From Bacteroidales bacterium (GTDB taxonomy: Bacteria > Bacteroidota > Bacteroidia > Bacteroidales > UBA12077), in assembly GCA_028282785.1 (NCBI GenBank), contig JANQHE010000043.1, positions 1 to 50,465 of the forward strand: 50,465 nt of DNA, written 5' to 3'. This document shows, piece by piece, positions 26,728-36,200 of this stretch. The first letter of the stretch is position 1; every line of letters begins with the position of its first letter. A program made the position numbers and the translations under genes. Below the pieces are notes generated by a model that made no database searches, was not told where the DNA came from, and saw only the letters and a program-made list of their open reading frames with translations.

Positions 26728-27738
26728 CTAATCTCTATTCGACACTCCTGCATCTTCAAAACTAGCCATTTCATTTAAGAAATTAACAGCCGATTGAATA
26801 ATTGGATATGCAACTGCTGCACCGGTACCTTCGCCTAAACGCATACCCAGATTTAATACAGGTTGAGCGTTTAAATATTCAAGCATTTTAATATGTCCCT
26901 GTTCGTTGGAAACATGTGTAAAGATACAGTTAGAAAGAATTTCAGGATTTATCATTTGAGCAACTAACAAAGCAGAAGTTACTATAAATCCATCAACCAT
27001 AATGATCATATTCATTTCTGCAGCTTTTAGAAATGCTCCTGTGATCATTGCAATTTCCATACCTCCAAAAGTCGCAAGTATTTCTATCGGGTCTCCGTTT
27101 AACCGGTATTTTTCAATAGCTTGTTTAAGGATTTCTTTTTTACGCTTTAGTCCATCGTTATCATGGCCGGTTCCTTTTCCTGTGCATTCTTCAATGCTTA
27201 AACCCGTAATTTTGCTCATTAAAAGAGATGCCGAAGAAGTGTTTCCTATTCCCATTTCACCGAACCCCATGATGTTGCATCCATTGTTGAATTGTTCCTC
27301 AACAATTTCAGCTCCTTTATTCATGGCTTCTTTACATTCTTTAATTGTCATGGCAGCACGTTCGAGAATGTTATTGGTTCCATTAGAAACTTTTGCATGA
27401 ATAAGGTTTGGATGATTTTGGAAATCAGCATCGACTCCGGCATCGATCACTTTTAAATTAATTCTATTTTGCTTGCTAAATACATTGATAGCTGCTCCAC
27501 CGTTTAGGAAATTCAGAACCATTTGCCGGGTAACTTCCTTTGGAAAAGGACTTACCCCTGCATCTGTTAATCCATGATCGGCAGCAAAAACAAGTATGGT
27601 TGGATTCTTTAACTCCGGTGAAATTGTATTTTGGATTTGCCCTATTTGTAAAGCGATTTCTTCTAATTTACCTAACGAACCTAATGGCTTGGTTTTATTA
27701 TTGATTTTATGTTGTAATTTATTTGTTACGCTGTTCAT
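26728..27738 (-). CDS. cobT: Nicotinate-nucleotide-dimethylbenzimidazole phosphoribosyltransferase CobT
   Basis: Makes alpha-ribazole phosphate from nicotinate mononucleotide and the lower-ligand base. It has 336 residues. Signatures: KPLGSLGKLEEIA near the N-terminus, FAADHGLTDAGVSPFPKEVT (about 50-69), GEMGIGNTSSAS (about 164-175), and the C-terminal LGMRLGEGTGAAVAYPI, which contains the catalytic Glu. The 179-bp gap to cobS and the 175-bp gap to cobU hold no gene or clear riboswitch. Confidence 0.96.
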   Translation of the reverse strand: MNSVTNKLQHKINNKTKPLGSLGKLEEIALQIGQIQNTISPELKNPTILVFAADHGLTDAGVSPFPKEVTRQMVLNFLNGGAAINVFSKQNRINLKVIDAGVDADFQNHPNLIHAKVSNGTNNILERAAMTIKECKEAMNKGAEIVEEQFNNGCNIMGFGEMGIGNTSSASLLMSKITGLSIEECTGKGTGHDNDGLKRKKEILKQAIEKYRLNGDPIEILATFGGMEIAMITGAFLKAAEMNMIIMVDGFIVTSALLVAQMINPEILSNCIFTHVSNEQGHIKMLEYLNAQPVLNLGMRLGEGTGAAVAYPIIQSAVNFLNEMASFEDAGVSNRD

Positions 27739-27913
27739 TTTATTTATCTGTTTTAAGTTTAGTTAAATAATGTGGCTTCGATAATCAAGTTTTGAGTTAA
27801 TAGCCCCTAGCTATGAGTTTTTTTGTATTATAGATAGTTTCCAAGCATCTTCTTTCTTAATTCTCGTAGCTCACAGCTATTGTCTTATAGTTTCTAAATA
27901 ATAAGAACTGCAT

Positions 27914-28423
27914 TTACTTAATTTTCATTGGTAACCCAGAAACCATTAAGTAAACTTCTTTTGCTTTTTTTGCTATGTACTGGTTCATCCAGCCTTGCAA
28001 ATCCGTAAATTTTCGCGCACCTTCCGTTTGAGCGTGAACTCCCATACCCAGCTCATTTGTAATAACAAACGCAGTAAAATCTCCTTTGATGAATTTATCC
28101 CATTCTTTTTTAGCTTTTTCCAAACTTTGATCAACATTATAATTGTTATCCGAAAAATAATTTGTTAGCCATAGCGTAATACAGTCTAAAACAACCACGC
28201 TATCTTTTAAATCCAGCTTATTAATCTCTTTTTCTTCTTCGATATTGATCCAATTCTCTGTGCGATCGTTTTGGTGCCTTTTTACCCGGTTTTTAAAGTC
28301 ATTATCCCAAATTCTTGAAGTGGCTATGTAAACAGGATTATCAGAAAGTTCCAATGCCCTTTTTTGTGCATACGTACTTTTTCCCGATCGTTGTCCACCT
28401 GTTATGAATATTACGTTTGCCAT
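27914..28423 (-). CDS. cobU: Adenosylcobinamide kinase/guanylyltransferase CobU
   Basis: Bifunctional enzyme that phosphorylates adenosylcobinamide and transfers GMP. It has 169 residues, normal for the family. The P-loop ITGGQRSGKSTYAQ is at residues 6-19, the guanylyl-accepting His lies in KRHQNDR (about 49), and VITNELGMGVHA follows at about 120. The upstream gene DUF71 ends 40 bp before it. Confidence 0.95.
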   Translation of the reverse strand: MANVIFITGGQRSGKSTYAQKRALELSDNPVYIATSRIWDNDFKNRVKRHQNDRTENWINIEEEKEINKLDLKDSVVVLDCITLWLTNYFSDNNYNVDQSLEKAKKEWDKFIKGDFTAFVITNELGMGVHAQTEGARKFTDLQGWMNQYIAKKAKEVYLMVSGLPMKIK

Positions 28424-28464
28424 ATATTATAAATTTCAAACTTCAAATTCAAAATTTCCAGTTC

Positions 28465-29184
28465 CTAATTCTTTAAAAGGTCGCAATACCAAAAACCAAT
28501 ATTTTCATTAGGTTCATCTTTACTATGCGATTTATATTCTTTGTAAACTGTTTTTCCTTTTTCAAATTGAATAGGACTGTTGAAAATCGGGCCGTCAAAA
28601 ACAAAACTGTGAAATTCTCCATTCTCGCCGCAAGGATCAACATTAACAGGCAAATCATCGATAAAAGATTTATCATATATTCTTCCGGCAAACGATTCAT
28701 TTAAATACCTGCCATCTACCGAAACAACAATGGCTTTAAATCCTAATTCGATAAATTCTCTTGCAATATCCATTGTATCGCGCTTCCATAACGGAAACAT
28801 TGCTGTAAATCCTTTTTTTCGGAGTTGTTTTTCACGGTATTCTCTTAGATCTTCTAAAAAAATATCGCCAAAAATAGAAATGTTGATGTTTTTTTCTTTC
28901 GCTTCTTCTAATTCCTTTGATATGATGGTTTCATATTCACTCATGGTAGGAAATTCAGGTAAATGGATTTTTCTTAAAGGTAATCCTATGGATTCTGCCT
29001 GATCATCCAGAAGGTCTTCAGAAACACCATGCATGGATACTCTTTTATATTTACCATTAACCGTTGTCAATAAATATTGAATATCAAACCGTTCATCGCG
29101 AAGAGCATGGTAAAGGCAAAGAGATGAATCTTTGCCTCCGCTCCAGTTAAATAGGGACTTATGTTTTAATTTTGGTACTTTCAT
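28465..29184 (-). CDS. DUF71/COG2102 ATP-pyrophosphatase, cobalamin-linked
   Basis: A 239-residue PP-loop ATPase with NWSGGKDSSLCLYHAL (residues 13-28) and the family's C-terminal GENGEFHSFVFDGPIF (about 196-211). Eukaryotic relatives (Dph6) amidate diphthine. Comparative genomics has proposed that bacterial members in cobalamin clusters serve B12 salvage, perhaps by forming or exchanging amides on corrinoids. Its place between the importer genes and cobU supports that subgroup. The exact reaction is not established. Confidence 0.85.
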   Translation of the reverse strand: MKVPKLKHKSLFNWSGGKDSSLCLYHALRDERFDIQYLLTTVNGKYKRVSMHGVSEDLLDDQAESIGLPLRKIHLPEFPTMSEYETIISKELEEAKEKNINISIFGDIFLEDLREYREKQLRKKGFTAMFPLWKRDTMDIAREFIELGFKAIVVSVDGRYLNESFAGRIYDKSFIDDLPVNVDPCGENGEFHSFVFDGPIFNSPIQFEKGKTVYKEYKSHSKDEPNENIGFWYCDLLKN

Positions 29185-29363
29185 TTGTTTGTATAAAACT
29201 AGTTGGACCTTCCAGGCTAATCGTTATAAATTTAAAAGTTAACGGGTATAAGTATATGGTTTATGGTATAAATATATATCAACATAATTGGAATTATACT
29301 TCTTATACCCTTATAACTTGAATTTTAATAGGTAGAAAGGTCATTTACAGAGTAGAACCAGAT

Positions 29364-30461
29364 CTATTCGATATTACGCTTTGAACCAGCACCGGTGCCA
29401 TTTGGTCCTATTCCTACTTCGTAACTTCCTAATTCGGTTCCATCATCTTTGTATCTGTATAATGTTCCGTTTGATGTAAAAGAACCTGCATCGCACGCAA
29501 AAATATTTCCTGTTTGGGGATTAACTGAGAAACCATAAAATGTTTTATCAATTAAAGGTGTTGTAGGTACGGAAGTATCTGCGATACCCATTTTATAGAT
29601 TCCTTCAACACCATATCCACCACCATAAAATAAGTTATTTCCATTTAGACTTACCTCTAAACTAGACGGATGGTAATAATCACCAATTGCTAAAGTACTT
29701 TCAACCTCATTGGTAGATGTGTTCACTCTAATTAATGCTGAGTTTGTTTCTACAATATCAGGCCAGTTTGAGTAATCTACAAAACCTGCGCAAAGTATCC
29801 AAAGATCACCATTTGCATCAATTGCAAAATCTCTTGGACTGTCTGCATCCAAAGTGATGGTTTTTACAACTTCATCTGTGGAGGGGTTGATAACACTTAC
29901 TGTATTGTCATTTCCGAATCCACCACTATTTGCAACGTATACATGATTGTTATGATAGATCATTCTTTCCGGACCAACACCAACCGTAATGGTTTTTGAA
30001 ACAGTAAGCGTATTTAGATCAATTACTTTAACATCTGTACCTGAACCTGTTCCCCAATCGGTAACATATCCTTTATCGTTGTTGATTCCAACGAAATATC
30101 TTGGAGAAGTTACACCTGAAATTACCCCATATTCTTCAAAATCGTGGCTGGTTACTACTTCAATTTTACCGGAACCATTTACAACAATGTATGCTTTATT
30201 GTTATGTACAGTCAAAGACTGAACCACATCGCCCAAAGATCTTGAGTTTACCATATTAAAAATATCATTGGATACCGTATCCCCACCAAAAGAATAGTAA
30301 CTTACCGAACCATTGCCAGATCCGAAATTACCTTCGTTGGTAATAAATACTCCATCGGAAAATATTCCGGAGATTGAATCATCATCGTCGTCACATGCTG
30401 TCATAAAAACCGCAATTGATAAAAACAGGATGAACCATTGTTTGAGAATTAGTTTTTTCAT
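29364..30461 (-). CDS. BtuG-like surface cobalamin-binding beta-propeller lipoprotein
   Basis: A 365-residue lipoprotein: signal with Cys at about residue 23 (AVFMTACDDDDD; Asp after Cys is common in surface-exposed lipoproteins here). The rest is a seven-bladed YncE-like propeller with repeated motifs such as VYVANSGGFGNDNTVSVINPSTDEVV and DLWILCAGFVDY. In Bacteroides, BtuG proteins of this form bind B12 very tightly on the cell surface and pass it to BtuB. Here it is 12 bp downstream of btuB, matching that pairing. B12 binding is inferred. Confidence 0.85.
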   Translation of the reverse strand: MKKLILKQWFILFLSIAVFMTACDDDDDSISGIFSDGVFITNEGNFGSGNGSVSYYSFGGDTVSNDIFNMVNSRSLGDVVQSLTVHNNKAYIVVNGSGKIEVVTSHDFEEYGVISGVTSPRYFVGINNDKGYVTDWGTGSGTDVKVIDLNTLTVSKTITVGVGPERMIYHNNHVYVANSGGFGNDNTVSVINPSTDEVVKTITLDADSPRDFAIDANGDLWILCAGFVDYSNWPDIVETNSALIRVNTSTNEVESTLAIGDYYHPSSLEVSLNGNNLFYGGGYGVEGIYKMGIADTSVPTTPLIDKTFYGFSVNPQTGNIFACDAGSFTSNGTLYRYKDDGTELGSYEVGIGPNGTGAGSKRNIE

Positions 30462-30473
30462 TTTGATTAAAGT

Positions 30474-32408
30474 TTAATTTAGTTGTTTATTAAAGTTATA
30501 TGTTATACTCAATGTATAATACCTTAAAGGCATAGCATAATTAGCCATTACCTCGTAAGTTTCGTTCCAAATATTATTTATTTTGAAATTAACCAGGATA
30601 TCCGAAGTTTTTAGTTTAAATAAAACGCCTATAGCCCCATCTGCAACCTGGTAACCATCAACCGAATCAGAATTGTCTTTTATGATATACCTTTTTCCAA
30701 CATAATTATGAATGTATCTCAGGTTGACCCACTTATAAGCTAGCCTGAGCTCTCCTAACCCTTTGTGTTTTGGAATATACATTAATTGTTTGCCAATACT
30801 GTTTGGATCAGCATTTTCGGATTCTTCGTAAGTTGATTTCGTGAAGTTATATTGAAAGTTGGTCCTTATAGTAAGGTCCGAAAGTTTTAGTCCATAAGTC
30901 AGGCCTGTTTCAATTCCTCGTGACCATAGGTTCTCTATATTTTCCGCTCCCCAGTTTCCTGATGATCCGGTTGGTAACCAAATAACATGATTATTTAAAT
31001 TGATATTAAAACCGGATAATTCAATTAATAAAGAATGAATATTGAATGTGTTTTGAAAAGTAATTCCCAGGTCTTCGCTCCAGCCTGTTTCTGTTTTCAG
31101 ATCGGGATTTCCACCGGGGATCCAGTACAGATCATTGAATGTTGGCATGTTATAAATCCTGGAGAAATTGGCATTTATATTTAAGTAATTAGTAATAAAA
31201 TACCTTGAACTTATAGAAAAAGTAAAAGGAGATAATTCACCTTCGATTAATTCTTCACGAACACTTAATACTGCTGATAAAGTCTTTGGGACATTAAAAT
31301 ACTTCAAAGATGAATACACAGCAGTTCTGTTTCTTTCTTTGTTCGTACCGTAGTTAGATGTTTTGGCTAAATCATAGGTATTATTTAAACCTGTATTAAG
31401 CAGAAAATGATCTCCCAATGATGTTTTATTCTCGATTTCACCTACCAGGACAGAATTATCCATTTCAGAAATAAGGTTGATATTAGGATCCCTGTAAACC
31501 TGTGATTGGTAGTTGTAATAGAGCCTTGTAAACCATGTACTTATTTCTCGATTGTAATTCCATACTACGGATGCTCTTACATTATCTGTATCCTGGTTCT
31601 GAAGGCTGGGATCAAGATCAGTCATAATGCCCGGGATTTCAATAAAATGATGTTGTGCCCAGATATTGGTATGAACCTGGTTATTGTTATTTATTCGAAA
31701 AGCATTCGATTGTAAAATCCCAAATTGCCGTGATGCCGAATTTCGCAAAGTATCTTTAGGATGGCCGAATTGCTGAGTGTTTTTATATTCGTAATCGTTT
31801 TTTCCGTACTTATGATAAACCCTGGTATTGTTGGCAAATTGTTGAGTGCTTGCTTTAAATTTGAATCCTTCAAAATAATTATCAAAACTTCCTACGCTTT
31901 GGTTATATTGTATGTTTAGGGTATTATCGAATTTCAGATTGGTATTTAAGTGAACCACACCACCAACGGCGCCGCTTCCAAACAATGCACTCGATCCTCC
32001 GTGTTGAATATCAATTTCGTCTATTAAAAAGGAAGGAATCGAATTCATATCAACACCTCCATTCATGTTGCTTTGCAGGTTCATTCCATTCCAAAGAACC
32101 GCGGTATGTTTTGAGCTCATTCCGCGTAATGCAATATTACTTACGCCTGCAACACCGTATGATTTAACCGAAATTCCGGTAATTTCCGCTAATAGACCGG
32201 AAAGATTATCGCTATGGTAATTGCTGATCTCAGTTGATTTAATTTTATGAACTTTAGCACCAACTGTAAAATGCACCAGGCGGTTAGCTGTGATCTCTAC
32301 CTCATCCAATGCAATGGTATCGGATGGAAGCTCATCATCGGATCTAGAAGCCAGCGTATAATTTCCCCATAAAAACGGAAGAATAAATATGTATTTCAAA
32401 AATTTCAT
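30474..32408 (-). CDS. btuB: TonB-dependent cobalamin receptor BtuB
   Basis: Outer membrane barrel that imports corrinoids using TonB energy. It has 644 residues: a signal peptide (1-20), the TonB box-like ALDEVEITANR (about 33-43), a plug with IALRGMSSKHTAVLWNGMNLQ and DIQHGGSSALFGSGAVGGVVHL, then a 22-strand barrel. It is the first gene after the cobalamin riboswitch and is followed directly by the btuG-like gene, so vitamin B12 should repress the whole run. Confidence 0.93.
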   Translation of the reverse strand: MKFLKYIFILPFLWGNYTLASRSDDELPSDTIALDEVEITANRLVHFTVGAKVHKIKSTEISNYHSDNLSGLLAEITGISVKSYGVAGVSNIALRGMSSKHTAVLWNGMNLQSNMNGGVDMNSIPSFLIDEIDIQHGGSSALFGSGAVGGVVHLNTNLKFDNTLNIQYNQSVGSFDNYFEGFKFKASTQQFANNTRVYHKYGKNDYEYKNTQQFGHPKDTLRNSASRQFGILQSNAFRINNNNQVHTNIWAQHHFIEIPGIMTDLDPSLQNQDTDNVRASVVWNYNREISTWFTRLYYNYQSQVYRDPNINLISEMDNSVLVGEIENKTSLGDHFLLNTGLNNTYDLAKTSNYGTNKERNRTAVYSSLKYFNVPKTLSAVLSVREELIEGELSPFTFSISSRYFITNYLNINANFSRIYNMPTFNDLYWIPGGNPDLKTETGWSEDLGITFQNTFNIHSLLIELSGFNINLNNHVIWLPTGSSGNWGAENIENLWSRGIETGLTYGLKLSDLTIRTNFQYNFTKSTYEESENADPNSIGKQLMYIPKHKGLGELRLAYKWVNLRYIHNYVGKRYIIKDNSDSVDGYQVADGAIGVLFKLKTSDILVNFKINNIWNETYEVMANYAMPLRYYTLSITYNFNKQLN

Positions 32409-32540
32409 TAGTATAAATAATTAAATCCGAAACCCGGTTTAATCATTCATAACTAACAGGATACAAAGGGAATTTTTTCCGGTGTGGTTTTGTGGACTAC
32501 ACCTTCGCTTTTTATCCGAAAGCTACAAATGTAAATTGGT

Positions 32541-32690
32541 TTATGGCAGGTCTTCTGACTTACTCCCCTTTTGCCGGCCTTCCCGTTAAGTGGCTATTCA
32601 AGGGCAAAAGGTTTGGTTTGGAGTTTACAGCAGCGGTAACTGTCCGGGATTTTCACCCGATTCCCTCTTAGCTTGTAACACTAAAGAACC
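32541..32690 (-). promoter_or_regulatory. Cobalamin riboswitch
   Basis: On the minus strand the element runs from GGTTCTTTAGTG (about 32688) through GAGGGAATCGGGTGAAAATC (conserved GGGAA...GGTG...AATCC core), CCGGACAGTTACCGCTGCTGTA, and AGCCACTTAACGGGAAGGC (the B12 box, GCCACT) to AAGTCAGAAGACCTGCC (about 32543). The aptamer sits between its promoter and btuB. With ligand bound it should shut off the uptake and salvage genes. About 130 bp follow before the btuB start. Confidence 0.95.
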
Positions 32691-32702
32691 ATAAATGTGA
32701 TG

Positions 32703-32733
32703 CAAATGTAGGAGATAGATTTTAAAATGCAAA
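32703..32733 (-). promoter_or_regulatory. Promoter of the cobalamin operon
   Basis: Read on the minus strand, TTTG (32733-32730), 19 nt, then TACATTTG (32710-32703) fits TTTG-N19-TAnnTTTG. Transcription would begin at about 32697, a few bases before the riboswitch aptamer. Confidence 0.65.
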
Positions 32734-32806
32734 ATAAGTGGCTAACATTTAGGATGAATTTTTTAACAGTGATTTGTTGAAAAGGAGCTGAAAGGTATTT
32801 CTTTGT

Positions 32807-32849
32807 CCTCCCCAGAGGGAGGTGGCCGACCTGCCTGTCGGTAGACAGG
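32807..32849. repeat. Paired small palindromes between riboswitch and tracrRNA
   Basis: CCTCCC-CAGA-GGGAGG at 32807-32822 is followed by CCTGTC-GGTA-GACAGG at 32834-32849. The second matches the hairpin at 182-197 but with compensating changes in the stem. No gene lies in 32734-33040. Confidence 0.6.
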
Positions 32850-33045
32850 AGGCCGAAGGGTGAAAACAGTTGGTTCAATTAATTGATTTAATTTTTCTTT
32901 AGAATAAGTAGACATAAAATATTCTTTTTCTTTGCCAGCCACACGAAGAAAACAGTTTGTTGAAAACGGAATTTAAATAAACATAGATAAAGAAGTTTAG
33001 TATTCTATCATTTTTTTGATTATAAATGTATTAAGTAGTTGAGTA

Positions 33046-33133
33046 GTTAAAAACAAACTCCCACCGAAGCGGGAGTATAGGATTAATATCCTTCGGCATA
33101 TAGCCTTATTGTGATAAGATGTAATACTCAAAG
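33046..33133 (-). ncRNA. tracrRNA of the type II-C CRISPR system
   Basis: Antisense to and just upstream of cas9. Minus-strand order: an anti-repeat CTTTGAGTATTACATC...CACAA (33133-33109) complementary to the first 24 nt of the CRISPR repeat. It pairs UUGUG, then an internal bulge, then GAUGUAA, then AUUCAAG with small bulges. Next comes the nexus ATAAGGCTATATGCC (33111-33095), then hairpin AGGAT/ATCCT (33092-33079), then the terminator ACTCCCGC-TTCG-GTGGGAGT (33076-33057) with a T-rich tail. The nexus resembles the AATAAGGCTA core of other tracrRNAs. The length is about 88 nt. Confidence 0.88.
33057..33076 (-). terminator. tracrRNA terminator hairpin
   Basis: 8-bp stem (one G-U) capped by a TTCG tetraloop, followed on the minus strand by TTGTTTTTAA. 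It also forms the 3' stem-loop of the tracrRNA. Confidence 0.85.
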
Positions 33134-33138
33134 TTAAA

Positions 33139-33146
33139 CAAAAATA
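33139..33146 (-). promoter_or_regulatory. -7 box of the tracrRNA promoter
   Basis: Minus-strand TATTTTTG matches TAnnTTTG and ends 6 bases before the predicted anti-repeat, placing the RNA start near 33132. No clear -33 TTTG was found. Confidence 0.5.
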
Positions 33147-33214
33147 TTAAATGTTTAAATATCTTGGATTTTTTTTTAGTAAATTTATGACAATCAAATA
33201 CAAATCATATAGTT

Positions 33215-36200
33215 ATGGGAAAAATACTTGGATTAGATTTAGGTACCAATAGCATTGGGTGGGCTGTGGTGGACACCAATTTACAAAAGATTTTAAATAC
33301 AGGAGTAAGGATTTTTCCAGAAGGGGTAATAGATAAAGGAAAAGGAGAAAAAGAAAAATCTAAAAATTCTTCTCGAACAGATAAACGCCAAATGCGGCGT
33401 CAGTTTTATCGAAAGCGGCTTCGAAAGATAAAGCTTCTACAAGTTTTAATAGAACAGCAAATGTGTCCTTTAAAATTGTCGGAACTCGCTCAATGGAAGA
33501 ACTGGGACAGGACAAAAAAAACTGAAGGACGTAAATTTCCAAGTTCAGAAGAGTTTGATTCTTGGATAAAATTAAATCCTTATAGTTTACGTGAAAAGGC
33601 ATTGGAAGAAGAACTTTCCTTACACGAATTAGGACGAATCTTTTATCATTTTATACAACGTCGCGGATTTTTAAGCAATAGAAAAGGAAATGATGAATCA
33701 ACAATATTTACAAAAGGAAAACCTGATGAAAATATTTTACCAATTAATGAAACAAAAGAAAAAATAGGTGACCAGTCATTAGGAAAATATCTAAAATCGA
33801 TTTCTTATAAAGATGGATTTCCTTACAAAACAATTACTGATGAATCAGGAAAAGAAGTTCGTGTTAGAGGAAGATATACAGTTCGTGATATGTATGTTGA
33901 TGAATTTGAGAAAATATGGCAAGTACAGTCGCAATTTTTAGAGATAGATAAAAAGGAGGTTAAAGCCAAAAGAATACGGGAACTAAAAGGTACTTTAACA
34001 GGAAAAAGAAACCAAAAGAAAATAGAATATCTTAAAAATAAATTTGGTACTGAAAATGTAGAAATAAGAACTGCTTCACGCGGTATTACAAAGGTTGTAA
34101 CGACAGAAAAGTTATCACTTAAAGAATTTTTAGCCGGAAAAATTGAGAAAGTAGAGAATGAAGCAGGAGAAAAGAAATTACAATTTAAAAGCAATGAAAG
34201 CGTGCTTTTCTGGCAACGTCCCTTGCGTTCGCAAAAGGGCTTGTTGGCAAATTGCAGGTTCGAAGATAATTTACCCGTAATAAAAGAGAATGGTGATTTT
34301 CTTTTAAAACCAAATGGAGAAATACAAACACGTAGCAAGAAGCCGTGTCCATTTTCGCATCCTGAATTTGAATTATTTCGGGCATATCAATTTATTAATA
34401 ACATTTCTTACGGTAAGCATAATAAATTAACTCCTGAACAAAAAGAAAACGTTTTAGAACTGATAAATAAGAATGACAAGAATTTTGACTTTAGTAAGAT
34501 ACCGGACACATTAAAGCTTACTTACGAAAAATTTAATTACGGCGATAAACAAAAGGTTGCAGGGAATCCGACAATAAAAGCATTAAAACCATTATTTGCA
34601 AAAGATGTTTGGGAAAACAACTACGAAGAAATATGGCATTGCTTTTACTTTTACGAAAATGACGATAAACTTTTTGAGAAATTAAAAAAAGATTTTGACT
34701 TTAAGAAAAGCATTGCATCTGTTCGAAAAGTAAAGTTAAAGGAGGGTTATGCAAATGTTTCATTAAAAGCTATCCGAAATATTTTACCATTCCTGAAGAA
34801 AGGTTATAAGTTTGATCGGGCTGTTATACTTGGGGGTGTTAAAAATGCTTTCGGTAGGCGATGGGAGTACTTCAAGGAATTTCACGATGATATTGAAAAG
34901 GAGATTCTTTCAATTTTAAGAGAAGATAATAAAGAGGGCGAAGCCATTGAAAAAATTAAAGAACATTTGGCATCTCCTGTTTTCAATTATGGATTCACAA
35001 AAAGCGACCCTCATTTTTTACATTTATACCATCATAGCCAGGAAGTGGAAACACAGGAAGAACTAAGTTCTGAAATCCCTGAAGTTGAAAATTTGAGAAA
35101 TCCAATAGTTCAGCAGGGCTTACACGAAACCAGACGTCTGGTGAATTTTCTGATAAAAAAATATCAAAAAGAATTTGGCGATGATTTCCATTTCGACCAG
35201 ATAAAAGTGGAAATGGGACGCGACCTCCGCAACAATAAAGATAGCAGGCAGGAAATGAGTTTCCGAATTAGGGAGAACGAAACCAAAAACGACGAAGCCC
35301 GTGGACGTCTTGCTGAATACGGACTGCAACCATCACGAGAAAACATTCAAAAATATTTAATGTTTAAGGAAATTGAGGATAGAGCGGGAAAAGCCCAATG
35401 TCCTTACACTGGAAAGATAATTTCGGTTTCCAATTTATTGGGACGCGATAATACTATTCAAATCGAGCATATTATCCCATTTAGCGTTTCATTGGACGAT
35501 AGCTTTGGTAATAAAACTTTATGCGAAGCTAATTTTAATCGGGAAAAGAGTGAAAAAACACCTTATCAGTTTTATAAAAAAAATCCAAATTCTGACTTAT
35601 GGGGCGTTTCATCTTGGGAAGCTGTCGAGGAACGAGCCTTTCGATTATTGCCATATCGAAAAGCTAAAAAGTTTACAGCAAAACGAGAGTTCGAAAAATC
35701 GGATTTTATCGAGCGGCAGTTAAATGATAGTCGGTACATTGCCAAAAAATCGGTAGAATTATTATTGCATGTTTGTAAAGATGTACGGGTAATGCCAGGA
35801 CAATTAACAGCAGAACTTAGGCATTTATGGGGGCTTAACAATATTCTCCAACCCGTTCGGAATCTTGATAAACAATCCTACGATGTTGACGATAAATTAA
35901 GTATTCCTCATTATGTGGTTACCAACGATAATGGAGAAGTTTTAAGTATCCGTAGAAAACAAAATGAAAGACCTGAAACAGAGGCAAGCGAAATATTAGC
36001 TACAGGTTATGTCGATAAACAGAAATTTACTTCAAAGTATTTCAAAATAGATATGGAAACGCCCGGTTTACCTAACGGAAAATATTGGGCTAAATTGAAT
36101 GTTTCTGAATCGATACAGGTAATTCCAAAATTTTTAGAGAAACCGGAAACGGATGAGAATAGCATTGTGTTTAAAGGAAAAATTGAAAAAGGATTTTTTA

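Noticed and set aside
29245-29312. Inverted GGGTATAAGTATA/TATACTTCTTATACCC between DUF71 and the btuG-like gene as a second riboswitch
   Set aside because: It is a simple AT-rich hairpin without the cobalamin aptamer core and could at most attenuate transcription.
32681-32878. A 65-codon minus-strand frame over the cobalamin operon promoter
   Set aside because: It covers the promoter and small palindromes, and no domain or ribosome site supports it.
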